A stretch of DNA of 64,000 nt from Thioalkalivibrio thiocyanoxidans ARh2 (GCF_000385215.1 NZ_ARQK01000052.1:1-64000), one strand, 5' to 3'; numbered from the stretch's first letter, positions 28,394 through 37,099 are shown. Notes: generated by a model from the sequence alone, not told the origin. Translations and numbers: made by a program.

Positions 28394-29437
28394 ATGTCCA
28401 GGCTTGGATTCTTGGTCCCGGGGGCGCTGGATCAGCCCACTGGCGGGTACCGCTACGACGCGCGCATGATCGCCGGGCTGCGCGAGCAGGGCTGGCGGGT
28501 CGAGCTGCGCGAGCTGGAGGGCCAGTTCCCCGGGCCTGATGCGCGCGCGGAGCAGGCCCTGGAAGAGGCCCTGGCGGGCTTTCCCGATGGCATGCGAGTG
28601 CTGCTCGACGGACTGGCCGCGGGCGCGAGTCCCGCCGTCCTTCGGCGTCACGCGGCGCGCCTGCAGCTCGTCTACCTGATGCATCACCCCCTGGGCCTGG
28701 AGGCGGGGCTTGCGCCTGCGCGCTCACAAGCGCTGCTCGAGGCTGAGCGCGCGGCCGTGGCCCTTGCCTCGCGGGTGGTCGTGACCAGTGATTATACGCG
28801 GGCGCAGGCGGCCGACTGGGGTGTGCCGTCCGAGCGTCTTTGCAGCATTCTGCCCGGCGTGGAATCGGCGCCGCTGGCCCGTGGCCCGGAGGATGGGGTG
28901 CCCGTGCTGTTGTGCGTGGCCGCCTGGGTGCCGCGCAAGGGACAGCTCGAGCTGGTGCGCGCACTGTCCGGCCTGCGCGAACGGTCCTGGCGGGCCGAGC
29001 TCGCTGGTGCGATGGATCGTGATCCGGACTATACGGCCTCCGTGCGTGATGCCATTGCCGAGGGCGGGCTGGAGGCGCGGATCTCGGCACCCGGAGTGCT
29101 GACACACGAGGGTTTGGGCAAGCTCTATGACCAGGCCTCGATCTTCGTGCTGCCGAGTGTCTACGAGGGCTTCGGCATGGCCTTTGCCGAGGCGATGATG
29201 CGCGGTCTCCCGGTGATCGGGACCACCGGCGGGGCCATTCCCCATACCGTACCGGAGGCGGCGGGTTTGCTGGTGCCGCCCGATGACGTGGAGGCCTTGC
29301 GCCAGGCGCTGGAGAGTCTGCTGTGCGACCCCGAACAGTGTCGACGCATGGGCCGCGCGGGGCGTGCGCATGCCGAGTCGCTGCCGGACTGGACGGAGGG
29401 TGCCCGTCGTCTGGCCCAGTGGCTGGAGGCGGTCTGA
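28394..29437 (+). CDS. Family 4 glycosyltransferase
   Basis: A 347-residue GT-B glycosyltransferase. The N-terminal domain starts RLGFLVPGALDQPTGGYRYD. The C-terminal donor-binding domain carries VAAWVPRKGQLELVRAL and the GT4 motif FVLPSVYEGFGMAFAEAMMRGLPVIGT with the E-x7-E pattern. It presumably transfers a sugar from a nucleotide sugar. It begins 3 bases after the PTPS-like gene and ends 1 base before the methyltransferase, so the three are one transcription unit. The acceptor is unknown; the context suggests a pterin-like molecule. Confidence 0.88.
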   Translation: MSRLGFLVPGALDQPTGGYRYDARMIAGLREQGWRVELRELEGQFPGPDARAEQALEEALAGFPDGMRVLLDGLAAGASPAVLRRHAARLQLVYLMHHPLGLEAGLAPARSQALLEAERAAVALASRVVVTSDYTRAQAADWGVPSERLCSILPGVESAPLARGPEDGVPVLLCVAAWVPRKGQLELVRALSGLRERSWRAELAGAMDRDPDYTASVRDAIAEGGLEARISAPGVLTHEGLGKLYDQASIFVLPSVYEGFGMAFAEAMMRGLPVIGTTGGAIPHTVPEAAGLLVPPDDVEALRQALESLLCDPEQCRRMGRAGRAHAESLPDWTEGARRLAQWLEAV

Positions 29438-29438
29438 G

Positions 29439-30245
29439 ATGGCCGAGCGCTTTGCCGCGGGCTGGCTGGCTCTGCGCGAACCGGCGGATCATGCCGCCCG
29501 GTCGGAGGCATTGCTCGTGCCCCTGAACGACGCGCTTGCGGAGCGCGCGCGCCCCCTGAATGTCGTGGACCTGGGCAGCGGGGCCGGTTCCAACCTGCGC
29601 TACCTGGCGCCGCGTCTGGCCGGGCCGCAGCACTGGACGCTGGTGGATCACGATGCCGGCTTGCTGGCGACGGTCGCGGAGCCGGAGGGTGCCGTCGCCA
29701 CCGCCCGACAGGTGCTTGATTTTTCCGAAGGCCCGCCGCCGATCCCGCATGATGCGGATCTGGTGACGGCCTCGGCATTGCTGGATCTGGTCTCCGCGGA
29801 CTGGCTGCACCAGCTGGTCGCCGCCTGTACGCAGCAGCAATCGGTAGTCCTGTTTGCGCTGAACTACGACGGGCGCATCGAATGGAGCAAGCCAGACCCG
29901 CTGGATGCCTTGGTGCTCCGAGCGATCAATGGACATCAGCGCCGGGACAAGGGACTGGGGCCGGCCCTGGGTCCGGAGGCCGCTGAAGCCTGTGCGCGTG
30001 CCCTGGCGGTGCTTGCGTACCGGGTAGAGGTACGCAACAGCGACTGGTACCTGGGGGCGGAGGAGGTCGGGCTCGGCGAGGCGCTGATCCGCGGCTGGGT
30101 CGAGGCTGCCGCCGAGCAGGTTCCGCAACAGCGGGCCGCCTTTCATGGCTGGGGAGTCCGGCGCACGGCAGAACTGGCCGCGGGGGACGTTACCCTGGGG
30201 GTCGGACATCGCGATTTGCTTGGATGGCCGGACATCCGCACCTGA
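29439..30245 (+). CDS. Class I SAM-dependent methyltransferase
   Basis: A 268-residue soluble methyltransferase-like protein. The SAM-binding motif I is VVDLGSGAGSNLRYLA (residues ~42-57), followed by an acidic motif II (LVDHDAGLL) and ADLVTASALLDLVS as motif IV. The start is the ATG at 29439, overlapping nothing but one base after the glycosyltransferase stop. It is the last gene of the four-gene cluster. The substrate is unknown. Confidence 0.82.
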   Translation: MAERFAAGWLALREPADHAARSEALLVPLNDALAERARPLNVVDLGSGAGSNLRYLAPRLAGPQHWTLVDHDAGLLATVAEPEGAVATARQVLDFSEGPPPIPHDADLVTASALLDLVSADWLHQLVAACTQQQSVVLFALNYDGRIEWSKPDPLDALVLRAINGHQRRDKGLGPALGPEAAEACARALAVLAYRVEVRNSDWYLGAEEVGLGEALIRGWVEAAAEQVPQQRAAFHGWGVRRTAELAAGDVTLGVGHRDLLGWPDIRT

Positions 30246-30379
30246 AGGCGCGGAGTCATCCGGGCAATTGTGTGGTCACAGTTCTACTATCGGAATCGAC
30301 AGGGGCTGAGTTTGCACCGGATGGTGTGTGGGCGGTCCCGGCTACCAACGAACTGCAACAAGAAGTGAGGAGCAACATC

Positions 30380-30955
30380 ATGAGCAAACGAACCGCTTCG
30401 ACAAAAATCGGTGGCGCGCTGGCGATGGCCGCCGCCCTGTCGGTATTGACCCTGGGGGTTGCCCAGGCCGACGAGCAGGATGAGCAGGAAGGTGAACGTG
30501 CTCAGTACGGTCAGCCAGTGCCTGGGCCGTATGGATACGGCATGGGTCCGGGCATGGGTCCCGGCCACGGTATGGGCCCCGGACAAGGCATGGGTCCGGG
30601 AATGGGCATGGGTCCCGGCCACGGCATGGGCCCCGGTCAAGGCATGGGGCCGGGAATGGGCTATGGTCCTGGCCCGATGGCCCCCGGTTACGGCTATGGC
30701 CCGGGACCGGGTTATGGCTACGGCTATGGTCCGGGGTATTACCATCAGGGTCCGATGCATTACGGTGCCCCGTATGGCCACGGCCCGATGCACCAGAAAC
30801 GCATGCGTGATTTCGATCCGGAGCGCATGCCGGGCATGCGCGGCCGCATGCAGGAAAGCGAGGCCGACCGCGAGGCGCGCAGCCGCGCGATCGAACGTGC
30901 GCGCGAGGCCTATCGCGAAGAGATGGAGCGTCACATGGAATCGCGCGACGATTGA
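30380..30955 (+). CDS. Secreted Gly/Met/Tyr-rich repeat protein
   Basis: A 191-residue exported protein. A signal peptide (cleavage near AQA-DE, residue ~31) is followed by a low-complexity zone with two copies of an 18-residue Met-Gly-Pro-His repeat. A Tyr-Gly-Pro zone comes next, then a charged helical C-terminus (residues ~135-191). GAGGAG precedes the ATG at 30380. Possible roles are metal binding through Met and His, or a structural role like the Gly/Tyr-rich sulfur-globule envelope proteins of purple sulfur bacteria; neither is shown. A second secreted repeat protein follows. Confidence 0.75.
   Translation: MSKRTASTKIGGALAMAAALSVLTLGVAQADEQDEQEGERAQYGQPVPGPYGYGMGPGMGPGHGMGPGQGMGPGMGMGPGHGMGPGQGMGPGMGYGPGPMAPGYGYGPGPGYGYGYGPGYYHQGPMHYGAPYGHGPMHQKRMRDFDPERMPGMRGRMQESEADREARSRAIERAREAYREEMERHMESRDD
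30543..30660 (+). repeat. 54-bp tandem repeat in the Gly/Met-rich gene
   Basis: About two copies of a 54-base unit encode MGPGMGMGPGHGMGPGQG-like sequence. The copies differ at third codon positions, so the repeat is held by protein selection and is not a recent slippage product. Confidence 0.7.
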
Positions 30956-30987
30956 TCCCAGCGTGCCCCAGGATCGGGGCGACCCTC

Positions 30988-31013
30988 GGGGGCCGGGCGT
31001 TCGTTCGGCCCCC
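30988..31013 (+). terminator. GC-rich hairpin between the two repeat-protein genes
   Basis: GGGGGCCG (30988-30995) and CGGCCCCC (31006-31013) are perfect complements with a 10-nt loop, 33 bases after the stop of the upstream gene. There is no T-run; it may end or attenuate transcription into the next gene. Confidence 0.5.
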
Positions 31014-31048
31014 AAACTCACGCAGTCAGCTCCGACGGAGGTTTCGTC

Positions 31049-31789
31049 ATGAGCCATTCACGCAGTCTTCTCAAGGCCGGGGTCTTTGGCGCCCTGATGG
31101 CCGTCCCTTTTGCCGTTTCCGCGCAACACGCACCTGGTGACAACTCGGGTCTTGCGCCTTATTCCGGCCCCTCCGGCCTGGGTGAGCGCCCCGCCTTCGA
31201 AAGCGAGCGGGGATATGACCTGGATCAGGACCATGCACAGGCCCCCGGCGGTGGCCCGGGTGGCGATCCGGGTGGCCCGGCTGGCGGCGCGCCTCCGGGT
31301 GGCGAGCCAGGGGGTCCCCCGGGCGGGGCGCCTCCGGGCGGCACCCCGGGTGGCGCACCACCGCCCGGACAGGGAGAGCCGCCGCAGCAACGTGACCCGC
31401 AACAGCGCGACGCCGAACCGGGCGAGCCGCCGGGCGCGCGTGATCCGCAAGGCCGCGACCCGCAGGGTGCACCGCCGGGGCAGGGGCCCCAGGGCCAGCC
31501 GCCGCAAGGTCAGCCGCCCGCCGGGCAACCCCCGCAAGGCCAGCCGCCGCAAGGTCAGCCTCCTGCCGGGCAACCCCCGCAAGGCCAGCCGCCGCAAGGT
31601 CAGCCTCCAGGTGGGGAGCCGCCGCAGGGCCAGCCGCCGGGCGGGCAGGATATGCCGCCGAGCGACGCAGAGCCCCCGGGCGAGCAAAGCGGCGATGGTC
31701 CGGGTGATCCCCCGCCCACCGAGGGTGGCATGGGTGACGAGCCATCGTTTGACGACGACACTGACCTGACGCCGGAGATGGATGACTGA
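31049..31789 (+). CDS. Secreted Pro/Gly/Gln-rich repeat protein
   Basis: A 246-residue exported protein. A signal peptide (cleavage near VSA-QH, residue ~25) precedes a short unique segment, then a long low-complexity region built of GGAPPGG- and [10 protein letters not shown]-type units, and an acidic tail ending TDLTPEMDD. It is likely disordered. GGAGG precedes the ATG. It follows another secreted repeat protein, so the two probably share a structural role in the envelope or periplasm. No enzymatic motif is visible. Confidence 0.72.
   Translation: MSHSRSLLKAGVFGALMAVPFAVSAQHAPGDNSGLAPYSGPSGLGERPAFESERGYDLDQDHAQAPGGGPGGDPGGPAGGAPPGGEPGGPPGGAPPGGTPGGAPPPGQGEPPQQRDPQQRDAEPGEPPGARDPQGRDPQGAPPGQGPQGQPPQGQPPAGQPPQGQPPQGQPPAGQPPQGQPPQGQPPGGEPPQGQPPGGQDMPPSDAEPPGEQSGDGPGDPPPTEGGMGDEPSFDDDTDLTPEMDD
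31493..31627 (+). repeat. Three 45-bp tandem repeats
   Basis: Copies at 31493-31537, 31538-31582 and 31583-31627 share the start GGCCAGCCGCCGCAAGGTCA and each encode 15 residues ([15 protein letters not shown] type). The first two are nearly identical at base level, which suggests recent duplication; copy number may vary between strains. Confidence 0.85.
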
Positions 31790-31872
31790 TTGCTCCGTGC
31801 AGGAAACGCGCGGTGCGCCGACAGCGACAGAGGATGTAGGATTAACCTGGAAGGTAAACCGACGGGTGACGC

Positions 31873-32595
31873 ATGGATAAAGCAGACAAGCCGCGCAGTT
31901 TTATTAATCGCTACTTCATCGTGATCGTGATTGTGCTCTGGTTCATCGCGTGGTCGGCACGCGATTTCCTCGCCCCGAGTGCCGAGGCGGTCCCCGAGGA
32001 CGAGGCGGCCGAGCAGGCCGACGCGGTGCCGGCGGACGACACCGACGCGACCGACGAGAAGGACGCGAAGGACGCGAAGGACGAGGTCGCAGAGGACGAT
32101 GCCCATCCGGGGCCGGCCCGGGACCTCAAGGAGGAGGGGGATCCCGATCCCATGACCGGTGCTGCGCATGATCAGCCGTATGTCGAGGAAGACGCGGAAA
32201 CCGAGCCGGCAGTCGACCTGACCGCCGAGCGGGAGCCAGCGTTCGAAGGCGATGCGGCCGTGGACGCGGATGCCGAGCGTGCCGCCCGGTTTGCCCACAA
32301 GGCCTTGCAGGCCGGGCGTGAGGCCTTCTGGCGTTCGGGGCCGCGCGCGGCGGTGGGCGTGCTGCGCGAGGGTCTGGAAGCGCTGCCGAAAGACTCCGTC
32401 CAGCGGGCAGACCTGTATGGGGAACTGGGCAACGCGCTCTTTTCCATGCGGGATATCGAGGGTGCGATGGATGCCTGGGAAGGCGCCCTAAAGGTGCTGC
32501 CCGAACGCGAACGGCATCGCATGATGGAACGCCTCGCCCCGGTTTACGAGCGGCATCACGAGGACGGTGCGGCGCACCTGGGTGAGTATCGATAG
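31873..32595 (+). CDS. Membrane-anchored TPR protein with acidic linker
   Basis: A 240-residue protein. A membrane helix near the N-terminus (FIVIVIVLWFIAWSA, residues ~14-29) is followed by a very acidic, Asp/Glu/Ala-rich linker (~35-135). A C-terminal tetratricopeptide-like region comes last (AAVGVLREGLEALPKD and LYGELGNALFSMRDIEGAM DAWEGAL). It probably scaffolds protein interactions in the periplasm. The linker contains short KDAKDA-type repeats. No partner is evident apart from the adjacent secreted repeat proteins. Confidence 0.75.
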   Translation: MDKADKPRSFINRYFIVIVIVLWFIAWSARDFLAPSAEAVPEDEAAEQADAVPADDTDATDEKDAKDAKDEVAEDDAHPGPARDLKEEGDPDPMTGAAHDQPYVEEDAETEPAVDLTAEREPAFEGDAAVDADAERAARFAHKALQAGREAFWRSGPRAAVGVLREGLEALPKDSVQRADLYGELGNALFSMRDIEGAMDAWEGALKVLPERERHRMMERLAPVYERHHEDGAAHLGEYR

Positions 32596-32645
32596 AGGAA
32601 CGTGAATCAGTAAGCGTTTCTCAGGCGTTTTCGAGCCGCTGTCAG

Positions 32646-32674
32646 GGGGGCGCTGGCCAACTGCCAGCGTCCCC
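32646..32674 (+). terminator. Hairpin after the TPR gene
   Basis: GGGGGCGCTGGC (32646-32657) pairs with GCCAGCGTCCCC (32663-32674), including one G-T pair, around a 5-nt loop. It lies 50 bases beyond the TPR stop. No U-tract follows, so assignment as a terminator is tentative. Confidence 0.45.
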
Positions 32675-32813
32675 GGGCGGCCGTAACCCGAACTGCGTGC
32701 CACACAGGCGTGGGCGCAGTGGGTATCATGAACAGAACCAACCCACATCGCGGGGGTGTCCGGGCACACAACCGGCTGTGTCCTTCGGCAACCACCGCAG
32801 CAACGGAGTCCGC

Positions 32814-34403
32814 ATGTTCAATCGTCCTGGTCGCCGCGTCCGCAAGCAGCTCAAGCTGCTGAGCGATCGCCTCGCCGAAGAAAATCCGGTTCTCAAGGGG
32901 GTCGTCGACCCCTTTCGCGAGCTGGACCGGGTCGGCTATGCCTCCGGGCTGCTGAATCCGCAGGACGATTCCTACGCGTTTACCATCTCCTGGTGGCCGA
33001 TGATCGCGGTGCTCGGGACGTTTTCCTCGGGCAAGTCGACGTTTATCAACGAGTACGTCGGGACCACCGTGCAGCGCAGTGGTTCGCAGGCGGTGGACGA
33101 CAAGTTCACGGTCATCAGTTACGGCGGCAGCGAGAGGGTACAGGAGTTGCCAGGGTTGGCGCTGGACGGCGATCCGCGCTTCCCGTTCTATCGCGTGTCC
33201 GACGAGATCGAGCGCATCACCGATGGCGGTGGTCGCACGGTGGACCACTTCCTGGCAATGAAGACGGCCAACTCCGAGCGCCTGCGCGGCCGTATCCTGA
33301 TCGACTCGCCCGGATTCGATGCCGACGAGCAGCGCGCGACGATCCTGCAGTTGACGGACCACATCATCGATCTGTCCGATCTGGTGGTGGTCTTCTTCGA
33401 TGCCCGGCACCCGGAGCCGGGCGCGATGCGCGACACGCTGGAGCATCTGGTCAATCGCGTCGCCGAGCGCAACGACTTCAACAAACTGGTGTTCGTGCTC
33501 AACCAGATCGACACCACCTGGCGCGAAGACAACCTGGAAGAGGTCGTCTCCGCCTGGCAGCGCGCGGTCGTGCGCCAGGGCAACGCGACCGGGCGTTTCT
33601 ACTGCATGTTCAACGAGAGCGCCGGGGTCGAGATCGGCGACGAGCAGGTGCGCGAACGCTACGAGGAAAAGTCGCAGCGTGATCGCGCGGAGATCCACGA
33701 GAAGATCCAGGAAATCAGCTCGTCACGCTCGTATCGTATCCTCGGCTCGCTGCAGGCGATCGCCGAATCCATCGAAATGGATGCGTTGCCTGCACTGCGA
33801 AGGGCACTGGAGCGGTGGCGGCGGCGGGTGTTTCAGATCGATGCCGCCATGTTCGCGGTGATTGCCGTGATCCTGGGTGTGATCGGGTACAACACGGCGG
33901 GCGGATTCGGGCCCTGGATGGACGGTTCGGCCTGGGCGTCGATGGGCGAGCACCCGATCTGGACGTCGACCGGCATTGTTGTATTGGTCCTTGTGCTGGC
34001 CGGGCTCCACTTTTTTAACCGCCGCTGGGTCGCCCGGCGCATCGCGCGCACGCTGCCGACCGAGTCGGCCGCCGGTAACTGGCGGGCGGCTTTCGAAAAG
34101 AACACGCGTCCGTGGCGCTGGATGCTGCGTCGCGCACCGCTGGGTCTGGGACGGCGCAAGATCGGCCGCCTGCATGCGTTGCGCGATCGCGCCGAGGCCT
34201 ATATCCAGCGCCTGAACAACCAGTTCGTCGATGCCCGGCCCGTATCGCGCACGGGGGGGCGGGCCTCGGCTGCCGATGTGCATCGCTCGGCAGAACAGAC
34301 ACAATCGGATACTGTATCGGAGTCGACCGGTGATGCTGGACAGCAAGTGCCGGCCGCCGACACGCCGGGGGATGCGAACGCGGAGCGCCCCGAAGTGCGT
34401 TAG
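32814..34403 (+). CDS. Dynamin-family GTPase
   Basis: A 529-residue large GTPase. G1 is GTFSSGKS (residues 68-75), G3 is DSPGFD (after RILI) and G4 is VLNQID, so nucleotide binding looks intact. Two hydrophobic helices (about residues 345-365 and 383-402) would insert in the inner membrane. A basic helical segment follows, then a polar disordered tail. Bacterial dynamin-like proteins remodel or repair membranes. The start at 32814 has GGAG 7 bases upstream; a longer frame begins at 32697 without similarity. The stop codon is the first triplet of a TAGGGAAACGCC motif. Confidence 0.85.
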   Translation: MFNRPGRRVRKQLKLLSDRLAEENPVLKGVVDPFRELDRVGYASGLLNPQDDSYAFTISWWPMIAVLGTFSSGKSTFINEYVGTTVQRSGSQAVDDKFTVISYGGSERVQELPGLALDGDPRFPFYRVSDEIERITDGGGRTVDHFLAMKTANSERLRGRILIDSPGFDADEQRATILQLTDHIIDLSDLVVVFFDARHPEPGAMRDTLEHLVNRVAERNDFNKLVFVLNQIDTTWREDNLEEVVSAWQRAVVRQGNATGRFYCMFNESAGVEIGDEQVRERYEEKSQRDRAEIHEKIQEISSSRSYRILGSLQAIAESIEMDALPALRRALERWRRRVFQIDAAMFAVIAVILGVIGYNTAGGFGPWMDGSAWASMGEHPIWTSTGIVVLVLVLAGLHFFNRRWVARRIARTLPTESAAGNWRAAFEKNTRPWRWMLRRAPLGLGRRKIGRLHALRDRAEAYIQRLNNQFVDARPVSRTGGRASAADVHRSAEQTQSDTVSESTGDAGQQVPAADTPGDANAERPEVR

Positions 34404-34425
34404 GGAAACGCCGAAGGCGTTGCCC
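34403..34425 (+). terminator. Hairpin derived from TAGGGAAACGC element
   Basis: GGGAAACGCC (34403-34412) and GGCGTTGCCC (34416-34425) pair with one mismatch around GAA, directly after the GTPase stop. It may work as a 3'-end hairpin and belongs to the dispersed motif described in the findings. Confidence 0.45.
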
Positions 34426-34488
34426 TGAGCAATCCGCGATGCATGGTTTTCTCGTCAGGGGGCGAGGGAACGATGCGGGAGTTTCATT

Positions 34489-34632
34489 ATGACGGTTGTC
34501 GCCTGGATACTGTTTGCGCTGGCCATGATCCTGGTCCCGATCTCGGTCTGGGCCAGCCTGGCAGCGCTCGGAATATGCGCGGGTTGCGCACTGATCCGCG
34601 ACTGGCGCAGGGCGCGCCTGGCTTCCAAATAA
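34489..34632 (+). CDS. Predicted small membrane protein, 47 aa
   Basis: An ATG with GGGAG 8 bases upstream opens a 47-codon frame. Its product has one long hydrophobic stretch (VVAWILFALAMILVPISVW, then AALGICAGCAL) and a basic tail RDWRRARLASK. The pattern of hydrophobic core and positive C-terminus fits a single- or double-pass inner-membrane peptide. It lies between the dynamin-like GTPase and the DsrE gene. I do not recognise a family, and it could be chance. Confidence 0.4.
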   Translation: MTVVAWILFALAMILVPISVWASLAALGICAGCALIRDWRRARLASK

Positions 34633-34761
34633 CAGGTCCGGATTACCGCTGCTGTACGAGATCCAAGTATCGAGGTCGCACGGGGTGACCTCGATCCACA
34701 GGGGGTGGGTTGCGCGCAGGGGGCTGTGGCGAATCCATCCTCCACCACCAAGGAGGAGTGA

Positions 34762-35232
34762 ATGAGCGACACCAAGAAGTTGGCCATCATTGCGACCAAG
34801 GGCAGTCTGGACTGGGGTTATCCTCCGTTCATCCTGGCCTCGACTGCGGCCGCGCTCGGCTACGAAGTGGAAGTGTTCTTCACCTTTTACGGGCTGCAGC
34901 TGCTGCGCAAGAAGATGGATTTGCAGGTCACGTCGCTGGGCAACCCGGGCATGCCCATGCCCATGCCCATGCCGGTCATGCTCCAGGGTCTGCCGGGCAT
35001 GCAGCGCATGATGACGACGATGATGAAAAAGAAGATGAAGGCGAAAGGCGTCTCCGATCTCGAGGATTTGCGGGAACTGTGTCAGGAGGCCGAGGTACGC
35101 ATGATCGCCTGCCAGATGACCGTGGATCTGTTCGATATGGACACCAGCGAGTTCATTGACGGCATCGAGTATGCCGGCGCCGCCGCGTTCTTCGAGTTCG
35201 CCGGCGAGTCGGACATCTGTCTGTTTATCTAG
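34762..35232 (+). CDS. DsrE/DsrF/DrsH-like sulfur-carrier protein (DsrE2/E3 type)
   Basis: A 156-residue cytoplasmic protein of the DsrE superfamily, which carries persulfide sulfur between proteins in sulfur oxidisers. It opens KKLAIIATKGSLDWGYPPFI, has the family's Met-Pro run in the middle and the cysteine segment RMIACQMTVDLFDM (single conserved Cys near residue 117). AAGGAGG precedes the ATG. A palindrome TCGAGGTC/GACCTCGA at 34670-34694 lies upstream and might be regulatory. No tusA or hdr genes adjoin it here. Confidence 0.87.
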   Translation: MSDTKKLAIIATKGSLDWGYPPFILASTAAALGYEVEVFFTFYGLQLLRKKMDLQVTSLGNPGMPMPMPMPVMLQGLPGMQRMMTTMMKKKMKAKGVSDLEDLRELCQEAEVRMIACQMTVDLFDMDTSEFIDGIEYAGAAAFFEFAGESDICLFI

Positions 35233-35269
35233 GCGGATGTGAAGCCCCGGGCGGCCCGTCCGCCTGCCC

Positions 35270-35300
35270 CGGCCCCGCGGCATCTGCCCGGGGCCGTTTT
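35270..35300 (+). terminator. Rho-independent terminator of the DsrE gene
   Basis: CGGCCCCG (35270-35277) and CGGGGCCG (35289-35296) are perfect complements followed by TTTT, 37 bases after the stop. Confidence 0.75.
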
Positions 35301-35389
35301 CGTTCTGGCAGGCCGAAATGCTCCCGGCCTGGAACTTCTGGCGCGTTCGGCGGGACCACGTGGGTAAGGTTCCGAAGGATAGCCGTCGC

Positions 35390-36331
35390 ATGGCGAGAGT
35401 CCCGAATCAGCGTTCGCGCCGGTCGTTTCTGCAGTGGATGGCCGGTTCGGCCATTGCCGCCGGTACCGGCTGGCCGCTTGCAGGCGCGGCCGGCGAGGGA
35501 CGCGAACCGAACAGGAAGGCGATTCCGTCCTCGGGTGAGGAGATCCCCGTGATCGGCATGGGCACCTGGATCACCTTCAACGTCGCGGATGACCCGGATG
35601 CCCTCGCGCTGCGCACCGAGATTGTCGATACCTTCTTCCGGCGCGGCGGCGGGATGATCGACTCCTCGCCGATGTATGGACGCGCGGAGGCGGTGGTGGG
35701 GCATTGCCTGCAGGAGCTGGGCCATCCCGAAGGCCTGATCTCGGCGACCAAGATCTGGACGGGCAGCACCGGCACCGGGCGCAATCAGCATGCGAAGTCG
35801 CTCGACCTGTGGGGCTTGGACACCCTCGACCTGCAGCAGGTGCACAACCTGCAGAACTGGGAGGCGCATCTGGAGACGATGCGCGAGAAGCGCGAGGCGG
35901 GCGAGATCCGCTATATCGGGGTGACGACCTCCCACGGGCGCCGTCACGACCAATTGGCGCGCATCCTGGAACGCGAGGACCTGGACTTTGTGCAGCTGAC
36001 GTACAACATCGTCGATCGCGAGGCGGAGGAGCGCCTCCTGCCGCTGGCCCGCGAGCGCGAGCTGGCGGTGATCGCCAATCGCCCGTTCCGGCGCAAGGAG
36101 CTGATCAACCGCTTCGAGAACGAGCCACTGCCGGACTGGGCAGAGGAGATCGATTGCGAGAACTGGCCGCAGTTCCTGCTCAAGTTCATCGTCTCGCACC
36201 CGGACATCACCTGTGCGATCCCGGCAACCTCGGTCGTGGAGCACATGCGGGAAAACATGGGCGCCCTCTACGGTCCGATGCCGGATGACGACATGCGCCA
36301 GCGCATGATCGACTACGTCGAGGTCCTGTAA
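35390..36331 (+). CDS. Tat-exported aldo/keto reductase
   Basis: A 313-residue aldo/keto reductase with an N-terminal twin-arginine signal (SRRSFLQWMAGSAIAAGTGW, residues ~9-28), so it should act in the periplasm or be anchored there. Tetrad residues are visible: Asp and Tyr in MIDSSPMYGRAE, Lys in SATKIWTG, and His in LQQVHNLQ. A folded, NADPH-binding enzyme is consistent with Tat export. I chose the ATG at 35390, which places the RR motif near the start. DUF6064 follows after 18 bases. Confidence 0.85.
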   Translation: MARVPNQRSRRSFLQWMAGSAIAAGTGWPLAGAAGEGREPNRKAIPSSGEEIPVIGMGTWITFNVADDPDALALRTEIVDTFFRRGGGMIDSSPMYGRAEAVVGHCLQELGHPEGLISATKIWTGSTGTGRNQHAKSLDLWGLDTLDLQQVHNLQNWEAHLETMREKREAGEIRYIGVTTSHGRRHDQLARILEREDLDFVQLTYNIVDREAEERLLPLARERELAVIANRPFRRKELINRFENEPLPDWAEEIDCENWPQFLLKFIVSHPDITCAIPATSVVEHMRENMGALYGPMPDDDMRQRMIDYVEVL

Positions 36332-36349
36332 CCCTGCCGGGGAGTCCAG

Positions 36350-37018
36350 ATGCTGCCATTCGCCGCCGAAACCCTGCTGTCGATCTTCGGGCAATACAAT
36401 CGTGGTATCTGGCCGTTGCACGGGGTCGCGGCCCTGATGGTGCTCGTCGCGCTGGCGCTGGCCCTCGTGGGCGGGCGCGGGGCCGGGCGTGTCGTCGGTC
36501 TGCTGCTCGGGGTGCTGTGGGTCTGGATCGGGGTCGCGTTCATTGGCGGCGCGCTGGCGGAATTCCATTTCTGGGCGAGCCGTCTGGCGGGCGTGTTCGT
36601 CGCACAGGGGCTGATGCTGGTGTTCGCCCTCACGCTACTGGCACGCCATGGCTTTGGCTGGCCTGGAGGGCTGGCCGGGACTGTGGCGGTCCTGGTGATG
36701 GCCTATGCCATGGTGGGCCATGTGCTGCTGGAGGTTCTGCTCCTGGGGACGCCGTGGGCACAGGCGCAGTACGTGGGTGTGGTGCCCGGACCCACCATGC
36801 TGTTCACTCTGGGCATTCTCCTGCTGGCCCAGCCACGCCCGGCGCTGATTCTGGCGATCATCCCCTTCCTCTGGGCCCTGGTGACGGCCTATATCGCCTG
36901 GGAACTGGGTCTCTGGCTGGAATATGTACCGGCTGCGCTGGGTGTGATCGCTTTCGTGTTGTTGCTCGTGCGCTGGCTTTACCCGGGCGAGAGAAGGCTT
37001 TTTCGCTCCGATGCTTAG
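36350..37018 (+). CDS. DUF6064-like integral membrane protein
   Basis: A 222-residue protein with about seven hydrophobic helices, beginning MLPFAAETLLSIFGQYNRGIWP, which matches the start of DUF6064 family proteins as I remember them. Function unknown. It lies 18 bases after the Tat-exported aldo/keto reductase and is probably co-transcribed. The stop TAG opens a TAGGGAGACGCTGAT motif, a truncated copy of the foldback element end. Confidence 0.75.
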   Translation: MLPFAAETLLSIFGQYNRGIWPLHGVAALMVLVALALALVGGRGAGRVVGLLLGVLWVWIGVAFIGGALAEFHFWASRLAGVFVAQGLMLVFALTLLARHGFGWPGGLAGTVAVLVMAYAMVGHVLLEVLLLGTPWAQAQYVGVVPGPTMLFTLGILLLAQPRPALILAIIPFLWALVTAYIAWELGLWLEYVPAALGVIAFVLLLVRWLYPGERRLFRSDA

Positions 37019-37099
37019 GGAGACGCTGATGTAATCGCGCTTTGGCACCCGGTCGCGGTCCCGTTAGGCTTGCCATTTTTCCCGATAGAGGAGACTGCC

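Noticed and set aside
31493-31627. Regular repeats considered as a CRISPR array
   Set aside because: Units are contiguous 45-bp copies without spacers and encode an in-frame Pro-Gln-Gly repeat of a secreted protein.
34948-34980. CCCATG hexamer run in the DsrE gene considered as a phase-variable microsatellite
   Set aside because: A hexamer cannot shift frame, and a Met-Pro run at this place is typical of DsrE2/E3 family proteins.
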